Numbered from the stretch's first letter, positions 45,044 to 57,366 are shown. The stretch is 64,000 nt of DNA from Sinonovacula constricta (GCA_007844125.1 CM017571.1:29213978-29277977), one strand, 5' to 3'. Numbers and translations: made by a program. The notes: generated by a model not told the origin, from the letters alone.

Positions 45044-46027
45044 CATCGGTATACTCGGTTTCTTTTGTTAAACAATACTTCCCCAAACGGCTGCGAGTTC
45101 CTATTTATTCTGGCTACTCTTTATAATTGCAAGCTACACTTTATTGTTACAAGCTTATCTGTTAAAAGACGGAACACTTGGCTCTTTTCTCTGAAAAGTG
45201 TCTCACAAAACACCTGCGACATCGTGTTATGGACTGCTACACTATCGTCCCCATAAAAAATGCATTCCATAAGAGGCACCGCTCTCAAGAGCGGCGCTAA
45301 TAAGGGTTGCCGTTCTCGGCGACCCACTTAAAAGGCTACGTAGCCTTAAAATGAAAAGACCCAGTGAAAAATATTAATTTTAAAAAAATTATTTATACAT
45401 AGACATTGACGAGAAATTACCAAATTGAAAATTACCAACTCAGAGAAACAAATTCTGAGACACTGAAAATCGTTGGTTACTTTTTGTGTCAAATTAATCT
45501 TTCCAAATTAACATTAAGCAGGAGGTGTCGAGAATCTCAATCGGCTGATCCATTTAAATAACCAAATTTTATCACAAGAGTGTATGTCACTGCCGCCGTA
45601 TATTAGTAAGGTTACGTTTAACACGTTTCGCAAAAGTAATGTTGATTGCTGCGTTCTTGTGTGCTATAATAGTTAATTAATTAATTTATAATTAGCTTAG
45701 TTCCGCAGTCTATACTCACTTGTACATAATTGTAAAGTCATGTGTAATTTGTTCATTTAAATATTTAATAACTTTGATATGTTCCGGAATTTTTAACATG
45801 TGACTTTACCTATTTGTTCATGTTTATTCGTATAACTATCCAGACCTTCCTTTGGAACTATCAGGTGTCGGCGTTTCTGGTAAAACAGTAACTGTTTTAG
45901 CGCAGTAAGTACACCAAAAATTTATAGTTATATTATAAAATTCAATAAATAACAACATCAAAGCATATCGCTGAAACGTTAACCCAAACCAATACAAAAA
46001 AAAAGAAAATTTAATACATACATATAC
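45044..46027 (+). other. Non-coding; hairpin-rich patch
   Basis: 45275-45350 holds short inverted repeats (CCGCTCTCAAGAGCGG) and the perfect palindrome AAGGCTACGTAGCCTT at 45331-45346. Nothing else is supported. Confidence 0.5.
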
Positions 46028-46175
46028 GTGAAGAGTAGTTCAGGGTGATCGCCAGGGTTTGTGAACTTTGTAAATCAGTCGCCATGGAAATAGTTGCTGT
46101 GACGATCGTATGACTCCATAGATACCAGGTAAGGAAGGCTGATCTCCGAAGTGAGAGATTGTCCAGGACCAGCAT
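46028..46175 (-). CDS. Candidate first exon of the minus-strand gene
   Basis: From the first ATG downstream of a TATA box, 49 codons plus one base run to a GTATAT donor, starting MLVLDNLSLRRSAFLTWYLW and containing a hydrophobic stretch that could be a signal sequence. The exit phase (1) equals that needed at 34313; joined to 34313-34161 and 26401-26064 it gives a 212-residue frame with a stop only at the end. The donor is weak, and an unrelated transcript is possible. Confidence 0.35.
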
Positions 46176-46242
46176 GGTGACGGTGTGTATGTCTGTCGGC
46201 TGATGGACTCAGGTGGTGTCTTCTCAATAATCGACAGTCCCC

Positions 46243-46252
46243 GCTTATATAG
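46243..46252 (-). promoter_or_regulatory. TATA-box core promoter
   Basis: The minus strand reads CTATATAAGCGGGGA, a strong TATA match followed by a GC-rich start region about 30 bases on, 68 bases upstream of the first ATG. Confidence 0.45.
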
Positions 46253-46644
46253 CAGCCATACCATCGCCTGACTAGGAACCTGTCGTGCAAAAACCGTCAT
46301 GTGATCTGCGTGCTTCTTGCAGCAAGGGATGGGCTTGACAAGTCTTTTCTTTCTCAAAACCTCTGCAAAACTTCTGCAACTGATTCATCCCAGGTGGATT
46401 TTTTTTTATTTTAATGTTATCTATTATTTATTTTCGAAGGTGTGTTCGTAGACACTGTTCCATTTAGGCCTTATTTTTTCCATAATTTCTTCCAGAGCTA
46501 ATACTGTGTAACTGGTGGTATTTACTATGGCTTGTATTTGCCAAAGACTGCACGGAGAAAGACATAATATTTAGTTAAAATAAATAAGTCGTTGCTTGGA
46601 GACACAGGAGAAAGACGGCACAAAGACTGATGGTGGAAACGATT
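46253..46644 (+). other. Non-coding, nothing recognised
   Basis: The region upstream of the TATA box on the minus strand. No repeat is identified. Confidence 0.45.
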
Positions 46645-49319
46645 ATGATAGATAGATAGTTTATTCAAACAATCCAGAAGGTCGTAGACCCATGAGGACA
46701 ATAGATACATGGCAGAACAGTTACAACACAAACGTTAAACGATATTATACACAGTACATAATGTTAACAATAAAGTGATAAGATAATTTAACAGTAATAA
46801 TAAGTATGCTATATTTAGAACTATCCATGTGTCAGAATTGGTATAATTTGTCGTAATTCTTAATCAAGCTTATCATCGCAAATAAATAAAACTCTATTCC
46901 ATATGTTGTTATGACTCTTGGCAAAATGTTAAGCCAACAAAGAAAAGAAATAATATAACTAATTTTTTATACAACTTGAGCATCCTTTTGATGTTGACAA
47001 ATAATAAAGACGCTATAAATACTGCTCATTAAAAGGAAATCCACAACACCAATACGAATTTAATTATTTGCTATATTATGCTTATATAAAAGTTAGAAAG
47101 AATTCCACGCTGGACAGCCTTTTCCACATATATAAAATTGTGTATATATAGTCTAGTATTGTATATTTATAAATATATCGTTGCATATAATCATTGACTC
47201 ATTAATAATTATAAGTGTTTATGTTTTCCATCTAAGTTTGCCTTGTTCGAAACGAAAGTACAAGACAATCATATGGAAAACAAATGCCACGTTTCGTGCA
47301 GATAAACGAAGCACTTAACTTATACATCATGAACATAATAAAATATGACAATTAAAATACTTAGTTCAATGCAAACCGTGTTGTTGTACATATTATTTCA
47401 CATGTGTACAGAGTCATTTTAAAGCGATACAGTACGATTTAAGACAGCTACATTATCTTATATACATAATATTATTCCTTATTTCAAAAGCTTCTTTAAC
47501 ATAGACAAAAAGGTTTTTTCAGGATTCTTATCGATTCTGTATTTATTAATTCAGTAAACTTAAACATGTTAGGTCTTTTCCAATAGTATGCAGGTAAACG
47601 TTGTTTTCGTACATTTGCATACAACTGACATTCCATGACAAAATGATACTCATCTTCTAAAATATTACACGTTGTACATAAACGCTCATTGATAGGAATA
47701 CTTACAGGTCTGTGCCATCTACCAACTTCAATACATAATCTATGTGACACAAGTCTAAGTCTAGAAAGACTAATTCTATATTTTGATACATTTAACAAAT
47801 CTAAATATGGTTGAAATCTAAAAAAGGCAATATGTTTGTAAAAAACAGCCCTACTTGACAAATCTAGTCTACTTCTCCAATTTTGAAGAAACTGGTCTTT
47901 TATTCTTTGCATTATTAGACTTAAGAACAACTTATTATTACCAACAGATTGATGATACCAAGCATCAGCAAAACCAAGAGCAAAAAGCAAATCTCTCAAC
48001 AATGAGCACCAGTTTTTTGCTTCATAAAGCATATTATATACAATTTTGATATATTTTTTATTATCAGACTGTAATATTTTCAGCCAGAATTTTACAAGTG
48101 CATAATATCGAGTATTTTGAAGAGGCATCCTACCAAGCTCACCATACACAAAATCATTCTGGGTGTTCTTCTTAACACCTAAGAGTTGTTTACAGAATTG
48201 TACATGTAATCGTTCAACAGCTTTACCAGGACGGAAACCCCACACTTCACAACCATAATTTAAAATAGGCAAAACTAGTTTATCAAATAATTCAAGTTTG
48301 TGTCTTATATTTATATATGTAAATTTATGTAAGTATTTATTCATTTTAAATAATGCTTTAAGTGATTGTCCTGCAAGTGTACATTGGGCTTCAGAAAAAG
48401 AACCGCCCGTTGAAAATACTAATCCTAAATATACAAATTTGCTAACTATTTCTAAATCGTGTACACCATAGTGAAAAGACATATTTTCGCGCAGTCTACC
48501 ACCCTTTCGAAATATAAGTATTTTAGTTTTTTTGACATTGACAGTTAATTTCCAACGTTGACAATAGTCATACAACAGATTCAAACTAGTCTGCAATTCA
48601 TCACTAGTGTTGGCAAAAATGACAATGTCATCGGCGTAGAGTATAAGGAACATTTTAAACATGTTAACATCTATACCTTCTACACCATTTACAACAAATA
48701 TATTTTCAATATCATTTACAAACATAGAAAAAAGAAAAGGCGATAAACATTCGCCTTGTCTAACTCCTAAACAACATTCAAAACTATCACTTAATTGGTT
48801 AAGATATTTGACTCTTGATTTAACATTATTATACATAGATTGTATAATATTTAACATATTACCTCTGATACCAATATGTACTAATTTCATCCACAAATTT
48901 TCACGAACTACATAATCAAATGCTTTGCTAAAATCAATAAAAGCACAATGCAACTTTTTATTACTATTAATCATGTGACTAACTAAACCATGTAACACAA
49001 AAAGATTATCAGTTGTGCCCATATTTGATCTAAAACCTGCCTGGGCTTCTATATAAACACCATATTTTTCAGCCCAATCAGTTAATCTATTGTTTAACAA
49101 TTGTGTAAATAATTTACCTAAAGTACTAAGTAGCGTTATGCCTCTATAATTGTCTACATCATGTATATTTCCTTTCTTATGTAAAGGTACAACAAAACCT
49201 TCGGACCATGCTTCAGGAAAGTATCCAATATTAAATATTTTGTTAAACAAACATAGTAAATAAGGCATCATAATATCTATACCGTGTACAAAAAGTTCAT
49301 TAATATTATTAATTATTAT
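46645..49319 (-). mobile_element. 5'-truncated LINE (non-LTR retrotransposon)
   Basis: The RT homology begins abruptly at about 49319, and the element ends in an 850-bp 3' UTR and a short (TATC)n tail at 46646-46659. Endonuclease and any ORF1 are missing, as expected from incomplete reverse transcription. Target duplications are not clear. Confidence 0.85.
47496..49271 (-). CDS. LINE reverse transcriptase, 591-codon open frame
   Basis: Copies element RNA at the insertion site. Residue positions in the frame: GFVVPLHKKGN (25-35), NYRGITLLST (41-50), AGFRSNMGT (78-86), FIDFSKAFD (111-119, first catalytic Asp), RQGECLSP (171-178), LYADDIVIF (YADD, 212-215), then thumb and a long C-terminal region with CTTC...H...C near residues 535-551, a cysteine-histidine motif seen at the end of several LINE proteins. 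The frame is open upstream of the ATG to 49317. No stop or frameshift is present, so the copy is young. The clade is not assigned. Confidence 0.93.
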   Translation of the reverse strand: MMPYLLCLFNKIFNIGYFPEAWSEGFVVPLHKKGNIHDVDNYRGITLLSTLGKLFTQLLNNRLTDWAEKYGVYIEAQAGFRSNMGTTDNLFVLHGLVSHMINSNKKLHCAFIDFSKAFDYVVRENLWMKLVHIGIRGNMLNIIQSMYNNVKSRVKYLNQLSDSFECCLGVRQGECLSPFLFSMFVNDIENIFVVNGVEGIDVNMFKMFLILYADDIVIFANTSDELQTSLNLLYDYCQRWKLTVNVKKTKILIFRKGGRLRENMSFHYGVHDLEIVSKFVYLGLVFSTGGSFSEAQCTLAGQSLKALFKMNKYLHKFTYINIRHKLELFDKLVLPILNYGCEVWGFRPGKAVERLHVQFCKQLLGVKKNTQNDFVYGELGRMPLQNTRYYALVKFWLKILQSDNKKYIKIVYNMLYEAKNWCSLLRDLLFALGFADAWYHQSVGNNKLFLSLIMQRIKDQFLQNWRSRLDLSSRAVFYKHIAFFRFQPYLDLLNVSKYRISLSRLRLVSHRLCIEVGRWHRPVSIPINERLCTTCNILEDEYHFVMECQLYANVRKQRLPAYYWKRPNMFKFTELINTESIRILKKPFCLC

Positions 49320-49439
49320 GCGTGGACCTCAAATTGGAAAGAAAAAAGAACCATAATCAACTACCAATTTGAACTCAAGTATAATTAGATTATACTATTA
49401 TAGAGTATGCACTTAACTGTCTCTTTATACTGATTTTAG

Positions 49440-49550
49440 GAAAAAGACAATGGTGATGAATCCCCTGACCCAGAGACGTCTCTGTCCTTGCCTGTTGCTC
49501 TGAGACGTTCAACTAGTACTGGGGAACTTAAATCTTGCATCCAGAGATGA
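49440..49550 (+). CDS. Candidate terminal exon of an unidentified + strand gene
   Basis: After CTTTATACTGATTTTAG, 36 codons read EKDNGDESPDPETSLSLPV then ALRRSTSTGELKSCIQR and stop. The polar, Ser/Pro/acidic composition and RRSTSTGEL (a kinase-site-like stretch) look like a protein tail, and base composition is less AT-rich than its surroundings. No upstream partner exon was identified with confidence. Confidence 0.4.
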   Translation, partial: EKDNGDESPDPETSLSLPVALRRSTSTGELKSCIQR

Positions 49551-50489
49551 CACTCTTACTTGCACTGACTTTTAGCATACTTTTTTAATTAATGTTGTCA
49601 GAACAAACAACAATAAATATGTATTACTAATTATTTTATTCTTTTTCATTTCGTTCAGTAAAGGCATTTAAGCAAAAACACAGCTTTATAATTGCAAAAA
49701 ATATTTTAATGCGGAACGAAAAATGAATTTATGACAAATTAATACAAATACACACGAATTTAAATATGCAGACAATGATTATCTATAACATGTCTTTTTA
49801 ATAGAACTAAAGGTCAAATAATTTATTAAAGTTGTTTCTCATGAAATCTTAAAAAATATAAATATAATAATAGCACATGTTTTATTCTCCCATTCGATAT
49901 AAATTGACTATGTGCAAATATTCGGTAAATGTGCCATTAAGTGGTTCTTTTAAAGTTTCAAACATGTGATTTGATCTTAGTAAAATAACTTTAAATAGTT
50001 GTTTTGAAAGCATTAAAAACATTACTCTGTCACCCATTAGACATGGAAAGTGAATTAGATTCTTCTATTATGCTGATGTTTGTTAACTGTCAAATTATTT
50101 TGTAGATTATATGGAGAAATAAAAAACATTTAATATAATTCTGCCTTGTGATGTGTTTAAACAGTTTTATGAAAAGTTAAATTTAAAAAAAAATGGTGTT
50201 CCACTAAGAAAGCAATTCTGAAACAGACTGAAAATTTGAAATCTTTTAATAATATTTAATCTTTTTCAAAGGACTGCAAATAACTGATATTTCCTCTCTG
50301 CCTTCCTGACAGCTGTGCTCCTGTTGGCTGGCTCATGGTGTTGAATTTAAAAATTAACTGTCTCTGAAGAATTGGTTCCTGTCATGGTAACTGAAAAAGT
50401 ATGTTTTACACGTTTCTGTTTTATATGAAAAGTTGCACCCGCCTAACCTCTTTGGTTCCAGTCCTAGTCTGGACAAATACATTTATTAT
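49551..50489 (+). other. AT-rich non-coding DNA
   Basis: May include the 3' UTR of the 49440 exon (AATAAATATG lies at about 49612). Confidence 0.5.
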
Positions 50490-50735
50490 TCATTCAACAA
50501 GTTCTCAAACAACCAGATTAATTATTTTATACTGAAAAGATCCAGCAAATGCTGGTTACTGAAGTCCCCAACACAAGCACATCACCCCACTCATCATTAC
50601 AAACATGTATTTCCTACCTGAGAGACTACATTTACTAATAATTTTGGTAGTTTTAAAATTTTTCAATACTTGGACTAAAGAGTGAGTTTATGCAAAACAA
50701 TGTGTCAAATTTCCCAAAACGGTGGTTTCGATATT
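50490..50735 (+). mobile_element. TIR element (MITE), copy 3, fragment
   Basis: Aligns with 13660-13870 (AAATGCTG, CACTCATCATTACAAACA, TGTATTTCCTA). Terminal repeats are not clear. Confidence 0.45.
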
Positions 50736-51379
50736 TGTGAATTTTATTAAGACAAAGTCGGCTACCACATTTATAATATAAACATCTGATATTCATAATA
50801 ATATAATATATATAAATGTAATTTAATAGAAGTCTCGAAAGTAAATTTAAAAAAAAGGTTATTCTGTGCCATTCAATAGCAAAGTGGTATCAAAATCTTA
50901 TTAACTACTGACTAACTTTAAATAAAAGTATAATTGTATTACCAGACAGTATTATATACAGACTTTCTTTTAGTAAAATGACATTTATTAGCACTAAGAA
51001 ATTCCCAATAGGTATGTTAATGTATAATATGTATCACATCTTTACATTCAGATGATTCTTTGCATTACCTGAACCTCTTAGTAGTAGGTTTTATCTGTCG
51101 AAACAGAATGCCTATATGTGGACCGTAAAAGCTCTTTCACAAGATTTGGCAAAAAGGTTTGCGCAGAAAGTAAAGGAGCGACACAGAAGACTGTTTAGGC
51201 TTCAACTATAATAGAACAGATATGCATTCATAACATTATTTTATATAACTTCTCTTTTTACAGTTTTTTTACATGCCAAGATTGAAAAATAATGCTTATA
51301 TCTAATCTCAGACAAAACTGATAAAGTCATAGCTCATTGCATCAAATTACATGTCACTTTAGTGTTTTAAGTAAACCAT
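50736..51379 (+). other. AT-rich non-coding DNA
   Basis: A 34-codon frame at 51107-51211 after an AG is the only coding hint and is weak. Confidence 0.4.
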
Positions 51380-51602
51380 TCTACCTCTAATAACACTTCA
51401 ATGAATGGGTTCGGGTACTTGTCAGGACACGAATTATCAGGTGGAAAGGTTTTCCAGCTAACCTGTTGTGTGCTGGTTGTTCTGCCCAGACATAAATCTA
51501 GAATCTTCCTTCACCAATCACAAGCTGGACGTCACCAATATAACCATAATTGTGTCGGTGCAATGTAACAAAACAAAAAAACAAAACAAAAAAACAACAA
51601 CA
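51380..51602 (+). mobile_element. tRNA-derived SINE with mollusc 3' end
   Basis: Has a B-box-like GGGTTCGGGTAC (51407-51418), a body with CAGCTAACCTG and GTTCTGCCCAGA, and the family tail ATAATTGTGTCGGTGCAATG followed by A-rich sequence. Same family as the minus-strand fragment at 21978. Confidence 0.8.
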
Positions 51603-51799
51603 TATGCTTTGATTGCAAAGCGAATTGGTAACGTGACGTGTCGATTTTTTTACTGAATTCAATCGGAACACCTCTAATTATTCACGAATGATTGCATTCT
51701 ATACATAGCGTATGGCGTCACTACGTTAAAGTCTTATGTAAGGATGAGTTCGGTCGTTTTGGTAAATAGGTAAACATATAGTATAATACCTGATTGAAA

Positions 51800-52338
51800 A
51801 CTCAAAAAGGCATGTCAGACAAGTTGTCTGACAAACTTCTGGATTTTGGCAGACACTTGTAATTTTCATCAGACGTAGACGTCAGACAGCTTGTCTGACA
51901 TCATCGTCGGTTATCCCCCGTTACATTACTCCGCTATGCTGCGTTATGTACCGTGGGACAATTGGCTAAGAAAATCTCGTAGTCATGAATAATTAATGAG
52001 GCAGTTTCATTGGTGCCATAGGAAACCACCACGGACAACTAGCCAATGAAATTACGTTTTATGACTAAGGTTCGGTTTACCGTTCAAAATGGCGACCTCC
52101 ATGAGTAAACATGTGCGTTGGTTTCTATTTTTAGTAAGAAAATCCCAGTATGACGTCATTGAGATTGAAGAGTATTTTATTGTAACATGCGATTTCATTG
52201 GAAGAAGATTGGTCTCCCCTGCCTCATGCATATTCATGAAAACGAGATTTTGCTAGTCAAATTTCCCACGGTATGTATGGAGTGTAACGGAAGAAAATAC
52301 TGTGGTTGCCGACGATGGTCTGACATGCCTTTTTGAGT
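51800..52338. mobile_element. Long-TIR MITE with nested palindromes
   Basis: Terminal 21 bp ACTCAAAAAGGCATGTCAGA(C) is repeated inverted at 52318-52338. Further in, CCGTTACA...TACCGTGGGA (51918-51960) pairs with TCCCACGGTA...TGTAACGG (52264-52291), and ATGAATAATTAATGAGGCAG pairs with CTGCCTCATGCATATTCAT, so most of the element can fold back. The left arm also holds GTCAGACAAGTTGTCTGAC and GTCAGACAGCTTGTCTGAC, self-complementary units. Confidence 0.82.
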
Positions 52339-53230
52339 GTTCACATTGTCTGAACTTCAAGCTTAAACTGTTGGATTTAGAAATTAATGCAACAATCTTA
52401 AAAGAATGCATGCAAGAGTTAACTGTTCAGCTGTTATGTTACGTGTAGTGTGCACGTAGATCTACATCGAATTTAATTAACAATATTACCAAAGTTCTGG
52501 ACCGTTTACAAAATTTAGTTCAAAATGTTTGCATGAAACATTTTTTAACTATTAGAATGTATAAAAAATGCCAAAATAATCTGTTGTATACCTCTTCGTA
52601 CTTGTTTTGTTCATTTTAGCAATCACTTCCGTATTCATAACAGCCATGTTGAAGAACTACTTTACCCACAATACACCGAGCGCAATCACACAGGTCATTT
52701 AGACCGTGTGTTGACGCAACGCGAATGATTGTCCCCAACCGGAACACCTCGGATAATTCACGAATCATCTGTCGGATGTATGTAGGTAGTCGGATCACCT
52801 CGGCCATTTCGCTAAATGGGGCTACTTTTGAGATAGGCGTCAAAACAAAGATGGCAGTTCGGGTGACAGCTCACTACAGTACGTTGCCTGTAAATCTTCA
52901 ATTTGTGGCGGCTTTAATTTTAAATCATCCAATTTTAATTTACCCAGCAAAGCAGACACAGCTGTCAAACGATGACATTGTTTATATTTTGTCCGGACTA
53001 CATTTAAGGCATATTCTTCTTCCGACTTCCGGCGAACAAAACGATCGTGATTTCATTAATGCACCAGATACATCTGAGGGAAGATTGTCCCGTGGACGGA
53101 ATTATCCGAGGAGTGTCGATTGTGATTGTCTCGGGCACGGAATTACCCGAGGAGTTCTGATTGATATTGAATTTCAGCTCAGCACAGTTGGATCACCTCG
53201 GCAATTTTACTTTCAGAAATAGGCCTCGGT
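52339..53230 (+). other. Dispersed-repeat-rich region with a chance-like 165-codon frame
   Basis: 52738-52798 is shared (inverted) with 34083-34136, and 53005-53060 (CTTCCGGCGAACAAAACGAT) is shared, inverted, with 59775-59820. The frame 52725-53222 spans both. Its sequence changes character midway and has no domain, so I read it as repeat-derived. Confidence 0.55.
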
Positions 53231-55429
53231 CGGAAGTAATATTGCGTTACATCTCGGGGGCAACTTAAGTTTCCTTAAATGTACACGAGTTACTTTACAA
53301 TGTACGAAGTCTGAAGCACGAACAGAGCATCCCTGTGTGTCAATACTCTTACCTTAGAGTTTCTTCTCCGAACGTATACGGAAAGGACCGAATATGATTC
53401 GAATGTTGCAAGCATTGGCATCATCTTCGCTAGCACTATTATTGAATCATTTATAATTAAGATTTAAAAAGTGTAATTGCATTGGGTGTCTATAATTTAC
53501 ACGGCAGACTATGCCATTAGGCATTCATAGACCATTAAAATAAACACGCATGAAAAAAAACGAAAACTGAATTTTTAAAATTAATTATCGGATAAGGTTG
53601 TTGTCTGGCATGTGGTTTAAACTAATGAAATAAAAAAAAAACACGGAAAATTGTCAGAACTATATTTTATATATGCTTGTATGATGTACCTTTTTTCTAT
53701 TAGGAATTGAAGAGGACTTTAGATGTGACAGCTCTTTATAAGTTGCAGAAAAATACCCTATCTGCACATTGACGCCGTTTTGTACGTACTTTTTAGCAGT
53801 GAATACAGAGTAACTACTTTAGATAGAAAAATTTCTACCTGACAAATTTACGACGATGATCGATTTAGTGATTTTTTGTAGTTCCAATTATTTGGTACAA
53901 CTTTTGTACTTTCAAATTTCAAATCAGAACTTCTCAGATTCTGTCCTCGGGACGATCACACCTTGGTAATATCCGGTGAAGGGCTATGCACAAAATTGCA
54001 ACTTTTCTTTTCAAGTTTCGTTAGACAGACAATGGGCATTTAAGTGACGGGCAAATCTTATCTTGTTGTTAGTACGATAGCTAGTCGCTACGTCACGGTC
54101 TCGGACACTTGTTTAGTCACGGTCCTGACATAAATCCGATAGACCATCCGTGACTAAATTATCCATGATTTTCCTATTGCTTTATATAAATTCGATTTTT
54201 TACACTTGAGCCATTTGTCTTTTGAATGTTTTTTTTTTTCAAGAGGGCTTAAATAAAGTCTTCGCTTTCTCCATATCATGACATTTTGATTGAAAACACG
54301 GTGAGAAAAATACGTCTACATAAAAACAAGTGATAAATTTGAAGTCTGTCATGGTTAACCATTCAAATACAATTCTTGTTTTAAAATACTTGTAAAATGT
54401 CTGTAACATTACGTTTTAGGTATATTTGAAATCTAGTTATATACTGATACCGACCTCCCATCCCAGAAATCATCACTATCTAGAAACACATAATTTTCTC
54501 GGGGTAACAACCGAGCGACCATGCCTACAAATCATATCCTACAAAGCTACAACCCCGTTAAGTCAATCGTTTCTATTACATCTAACATTGCATCATAACG
54601 TACCAGATGGCATCCTACACTTTAACTAAATCAACTACGTTGCACCCACTGTTTTGGGTGCTTGTCTCTATATTTTGGATATTGGTAAATACGAGAGCTG
54701 ATCCTTATTTAATCGAAGTGGCTTTATTATATGTTTAATTTATCATGCTTACTGAAATTTGCACGTGCGGATGATCTGTTTTGCGGACTTTTATAAATGT
54801 GATAAAATGCGGGTCCAAATTCGGTAAACGGCGTTCTTTTTTAAACTTAAGTTATATTTATTTTTGTGTGCCTGTAACTTTCACACAAACATGGCAAAAA
54901 AAACCCAGAGGTTTTGGTTTATTTTTTATATCATTAAAATGTCTCAACCTTGAATGTAAATTATACATGGATTCTCGATACACCCTTACATATTCATACT
55001 TACGTAAGTCGTTAGAATCGCTTTTTGGTACGCCCTTCGATGTTGGGACTGCATAGCTTGTAATATGCTTGATGTGTTCTGCGGAAAGAGGTTCAGGTTA
55101 TGGAATTGGGGGTAAAGGTTGGGATTGGAGGATTCAAGATTCAAACCCTAGACCCGTAATGTTTTCAAATAGATCTTATTCGATTTGGGTGAACATTAAT
55201 AAACGTCCAACACACAAAGAAAGCATTTATAACATGCTTGAAGTATTTTTGGTTGATTCACATGAACATTTAAAAACGTCCAACACATGAAGAAAGCATT
55301 TATAACATGCTTGAAGTATTTTGGTTAAAATGTAAAAGAATCAGAATCGGAGCGGGGACCTCTTTCTTACCCACAGATGTGGGTATAGACTAACAGATCA
55401 CGTTAAATGGCCATCCGGGTAATTTGTTG
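53231..55429 (+). other. Non-coding, nothing recognised
   Basis: No exon with convincing splice sites and no repeat apart from a short duplicated phrase at 55190-55320 (AACGTCCAACACA...AGAAAGCATTTATAACATGC twice). Confidence 0.45.
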
Positions 55430-55887
<458 letters not shown>

Positions 55888-55911
55888 CGTCTGTTAGAAT
55901 GTAATTCAGTT

Positions 55912-56310
55912 CGGCCTCTCGAACGGTCGCTCATGCGTACACCAGCCACAGTAACCGTTACTTACCGGCATATTTAGAGGACACTTATCCCGCTAAAGAG
56001 TTAACAACACATCAGCGAGGCTCGTTTTAAGTGATTATATTTCTGCTTCTGCGGTCGTTACATTACTTGCCCTCCCGAGAAGTCTTGTCCGGAGACTTAG
56101 CATGGGAAGCTCCGTGGGCACGCAACTCTATTCCCGCAGTTTACAAGCCCGCCGCTGCAACCAATGCCAGCGCTCTCCAACGGTCATCCGTACACCAACC
56201 ACAGTAACCGTTGCTTAATCGGACAGCGTTAGAAGACTCTTAAAGAGTTAACCAAGCAGCAAGGCTGGTTTGAAGTGCTTGTATTTCTGTCTGCGGTCGT
56301 TGCAGATATT
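55912..56310 (+). repeat. Direct duplication of about 140 bp
   Basis: 55912-56055 and 56175-56305 share CTC(G/C)AACGGTC, CGTACACCA, CCACAGTAACCGTT, AAAGAGTTAAC, AGCAAGGCTGGTTT-like and CTGCGGTCGTT. They are diverged and separated by about 120 bp. Confidence 0.75.
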
Positions 56311-57366
56311 TGAAAAGAAAAGTTACAAATCGGCTACACGGTTATCTTGTGAAAATAAGTCGGATGAATTATTTAAATCTTGTTAAATTAAATGATGTCA
56401 GTAAGGAAATCATTTAGTTCGATGTATCTATGTGTATGTGTTAGATATACAGTGTGATTGTTTACGTTTGCGTAATTATCTGCCATGCGTAAATAATTCA
56501 GAAAATAATTCCTTAGTAATTGCGAAATTATTCAATTAATCTGAAGTTTTAAGACCTAAACAAAATATTTTACATTTTAACACTTAGTGTTTAATAACTC
56601 GAATCTCCAAAACATAATAAACCTCTTTAAAAATACTCAGCCAGTCAAAAAATTTAAAATTTTTACTTGTATGTAAAGTCTTAAATGTCAAAGTCAATTT
56701 TATATACAAGTAGGAAAACATTAAACATCCATTTGGAAATTTTCGCATATTTAAACATGTGTTCCACGAATACACATGATTCATTTGAGTATAATATACA
56801 TGTACATGAAATACTGAAAAAAGAAAACCATGCATGATAAAAAGACAAACATAACAACTTAAATACGTTTTATTGATTCGTGGATGTTAACGAAATGCGC
56901 AGGAATATACCGACATACGACATTTTTGACGTAGTAGTCACGTCTAGCTTTTCATTTGAGTTGCCTGCGGTTGTTATTGGCACCGTCTGTAGAACCGGAC
57001 CCCTTATGGAACAGCTCTTTGAATGGAGAAAAATAATAATTAGCATACAGTATCAGGAATTTGCAGCTGTTTTGCAATGTTTTTTTGTGAATGTTATCAG
57101 ACATTGTAATGTAGCTGGGTATTCCGGGGTCGGGGTGTGTGTGTGTTTTCATTGCAGCTTGAAATAAATATTATAATTGAAACAGACAACAACAAAGAAA
57201 ATACAGCGTATGCAAGACATGCTATTGTTAGAAAAAGAAATGTACACAAACACCAGCTTATCAATCGACATAGATTTGGTACAAATGGGTCCTGCTACTG
57301 CTTCAAGCCGATTCCAGTTATGTGACCTTAAAAAGGTTTCATTCATTTTCCTGCTCAAAGCCCATG
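56311..57366 (+). other. Non-coding, nothing recognised
   Basis: Frames of 60-95 codons overlap on both strands without domain or splice support. Confidence 0.45.

Noticed and set aside
45844..45904. Possible + strand exon (open in one phase, DLPLELSGVGVSGKTVTV) with AG and GTAAGT borders
   Set aside because: Only 61 bases, and its exit phase does not match the long frame of the 49440 exon.
46040..46357. 105-codon minus-strand frame starting MRKKRLVKPIPCCKK
   Set aside because: It runs across the TATA box and the predicted start site; the frame beginning at 46175 fits the promoter better.
51107..51211. 34-codon frame after an AG (NAYMWTVKALSQDLAKRF...)
   Set aside because: Short, weak pyrimidine tract, no partner exon; chance is likely.
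56880..57167. 95-codon + strand ORF
   Set aside because: No recognisable motif, overlapped by equally long frames on the other strand.
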